Below are positions 23,277-23,404 of a DNA stretch of 23,404 bases, piece by piece. Source of the stretch: an uncultured Collinsella sp. GTDB lineage: Bacteria > Actinomycetota > Coriobacteriia > Coriobacteriales > Coriobacteriaceae. The notes beneath the pieces were generated by a model. It saw only the letters and a list, made by a program, of their open reading frames with translations, was not told the origin of the DNA and did no database searches. The DNA is taken from NCBI GenBank assembly GCA_900765115.1, contig CAAFQK010000072.1, forward strand, positions 1 to 23,404. The letters run 5' to 3'. The position numbers and the translations under genes were made by a program. How positions within the stretch are numbered: position 1 is the first letter of the stretch; every line of letters starts with the position of its first letter.

Positions 23277-23404
23277 ATGTCCGGAAAGAGCGGAAAGAGC
23301 GGGAAGGGCTCCGCGAGGGCGGTCCCGAGGGCCTACGGAAGGCTCACGAGGCACGAGCGGGACACGGTCCAGAGGATGCTGGAGCGCAGGGCCTCGTGCA
23401 GGGA
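23277..23404 (+). CDS. IS30-family transposase, N-terminal fragment
   Basis: The ATG at 23277 has GGAGG at suitable spacing and the frame is open to the window end (42 residues). It encodes a Ser/Gly/Lys-rich start (SGKSGKSGKG) and then RAYGRLTRHERDTVQRMLER followed by RASCR, which matches the N-terminal helix-turn-helix (HTH_38 type, pattern LTxxERxxIxxLLxxGxSxREIA) of IS30 transposases. The catalytic DDE domain would lie beyond the edge, so completeness cannot be judged. It is divergent from the pilin operon, whose promoter lies within about 200 bases. Confidence 0.7.
   Translation, partial: MSGKSGKSGKGSARAVPRAYGRLTRHERDTVQRMLERRASCR

Larger units (their letters stand above)
23187..23404 (+). 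mobile_element. Left end of an IS30-family insertion sequence, cut by window edge
   Basis: The start of a transposase gene at 23277 and the palindromic sequence before it indicate the left part of an IS30-type element. The exact left terminus is uncertain because the right end, with the matching inverted repeat, is outside the window; I place it provisionally at the palindrome. Confidence 0.45.

Overview
The window looks like chromosomal DNA from a high-GC, gut-associated Gram-positive actinobacterium. The best fit is Coriobacteriia, probably Collinsella or a close relative. This is an inference from protein style, a gatCAB operon, sortase-assembled pilins, intergenic hairpins containing GGGGACAGGCACC, and an IS30-type transposase. 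No rRNA, tRNA or CRISPR array is visible. Every complete gene is on the minus strand except the AraC-type regulator; the transposase fragment at the right edge is also on the plus strand.

Left part (1-8.8 kb): a small DUF6110-type membrane protein is followed by a P1B-type metal ATPase whose membrane motif is SCALK instead of CPx. Next comes a pair of ABC half-transporters with abutting reading frames, divergent from an AraC-family regulator. This layout resembles siderophore or metallophore ABC pairs such as YbtP/YbtQ and IrtA/IrtB, so the left side may be a metal-handling block. An AAA/DUF4143 ATPase follows, with a 75-bp inverted repeat just upstream of its start.

Middle (8.8-12.7 kb): a gatC-gatA-gatB operon for the tRNA-dependent amidotransferase, with one-base stop/start overlaps and a clear terminator. 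GatB carries an insertion of about 68 residues. The 325 bases upstream of gatC hold tandem 21-bp units, a 17-bp-arm inverted repeat and a REP-like hairpin.

Right part (12.7-23.3 kb): a sortase-pilus locus in two pieces. One piece is the class C-type sortase. The other, about 2.3 kb away, is a three-gene pilin operon: a 1151-residue beta-helix adhesin, then two related pilins with sorting signals LPLSG, MPSTG and LPLTG in transcription order. Between them sits a nucleotidyltransferase (AbiEii-like) plus winged-helix regulator pair, with its own palindromic promoter region and set off from the pilin operon by a strong terminator. The first pilin gene has a run of nine G near its 5' end; either one-base slip gives a stop within ten codons, so the whole pilus operon is a candidate for phase variation. 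Near-identical 12-bp palindromes (TTGTTTAAACAA and TTGTCTAAACAA) lie upstream of both the adhesin and the sortase and could link their regulation. The right edge enters an IS30-family element preceded by a perfect 38-bp palindrome.
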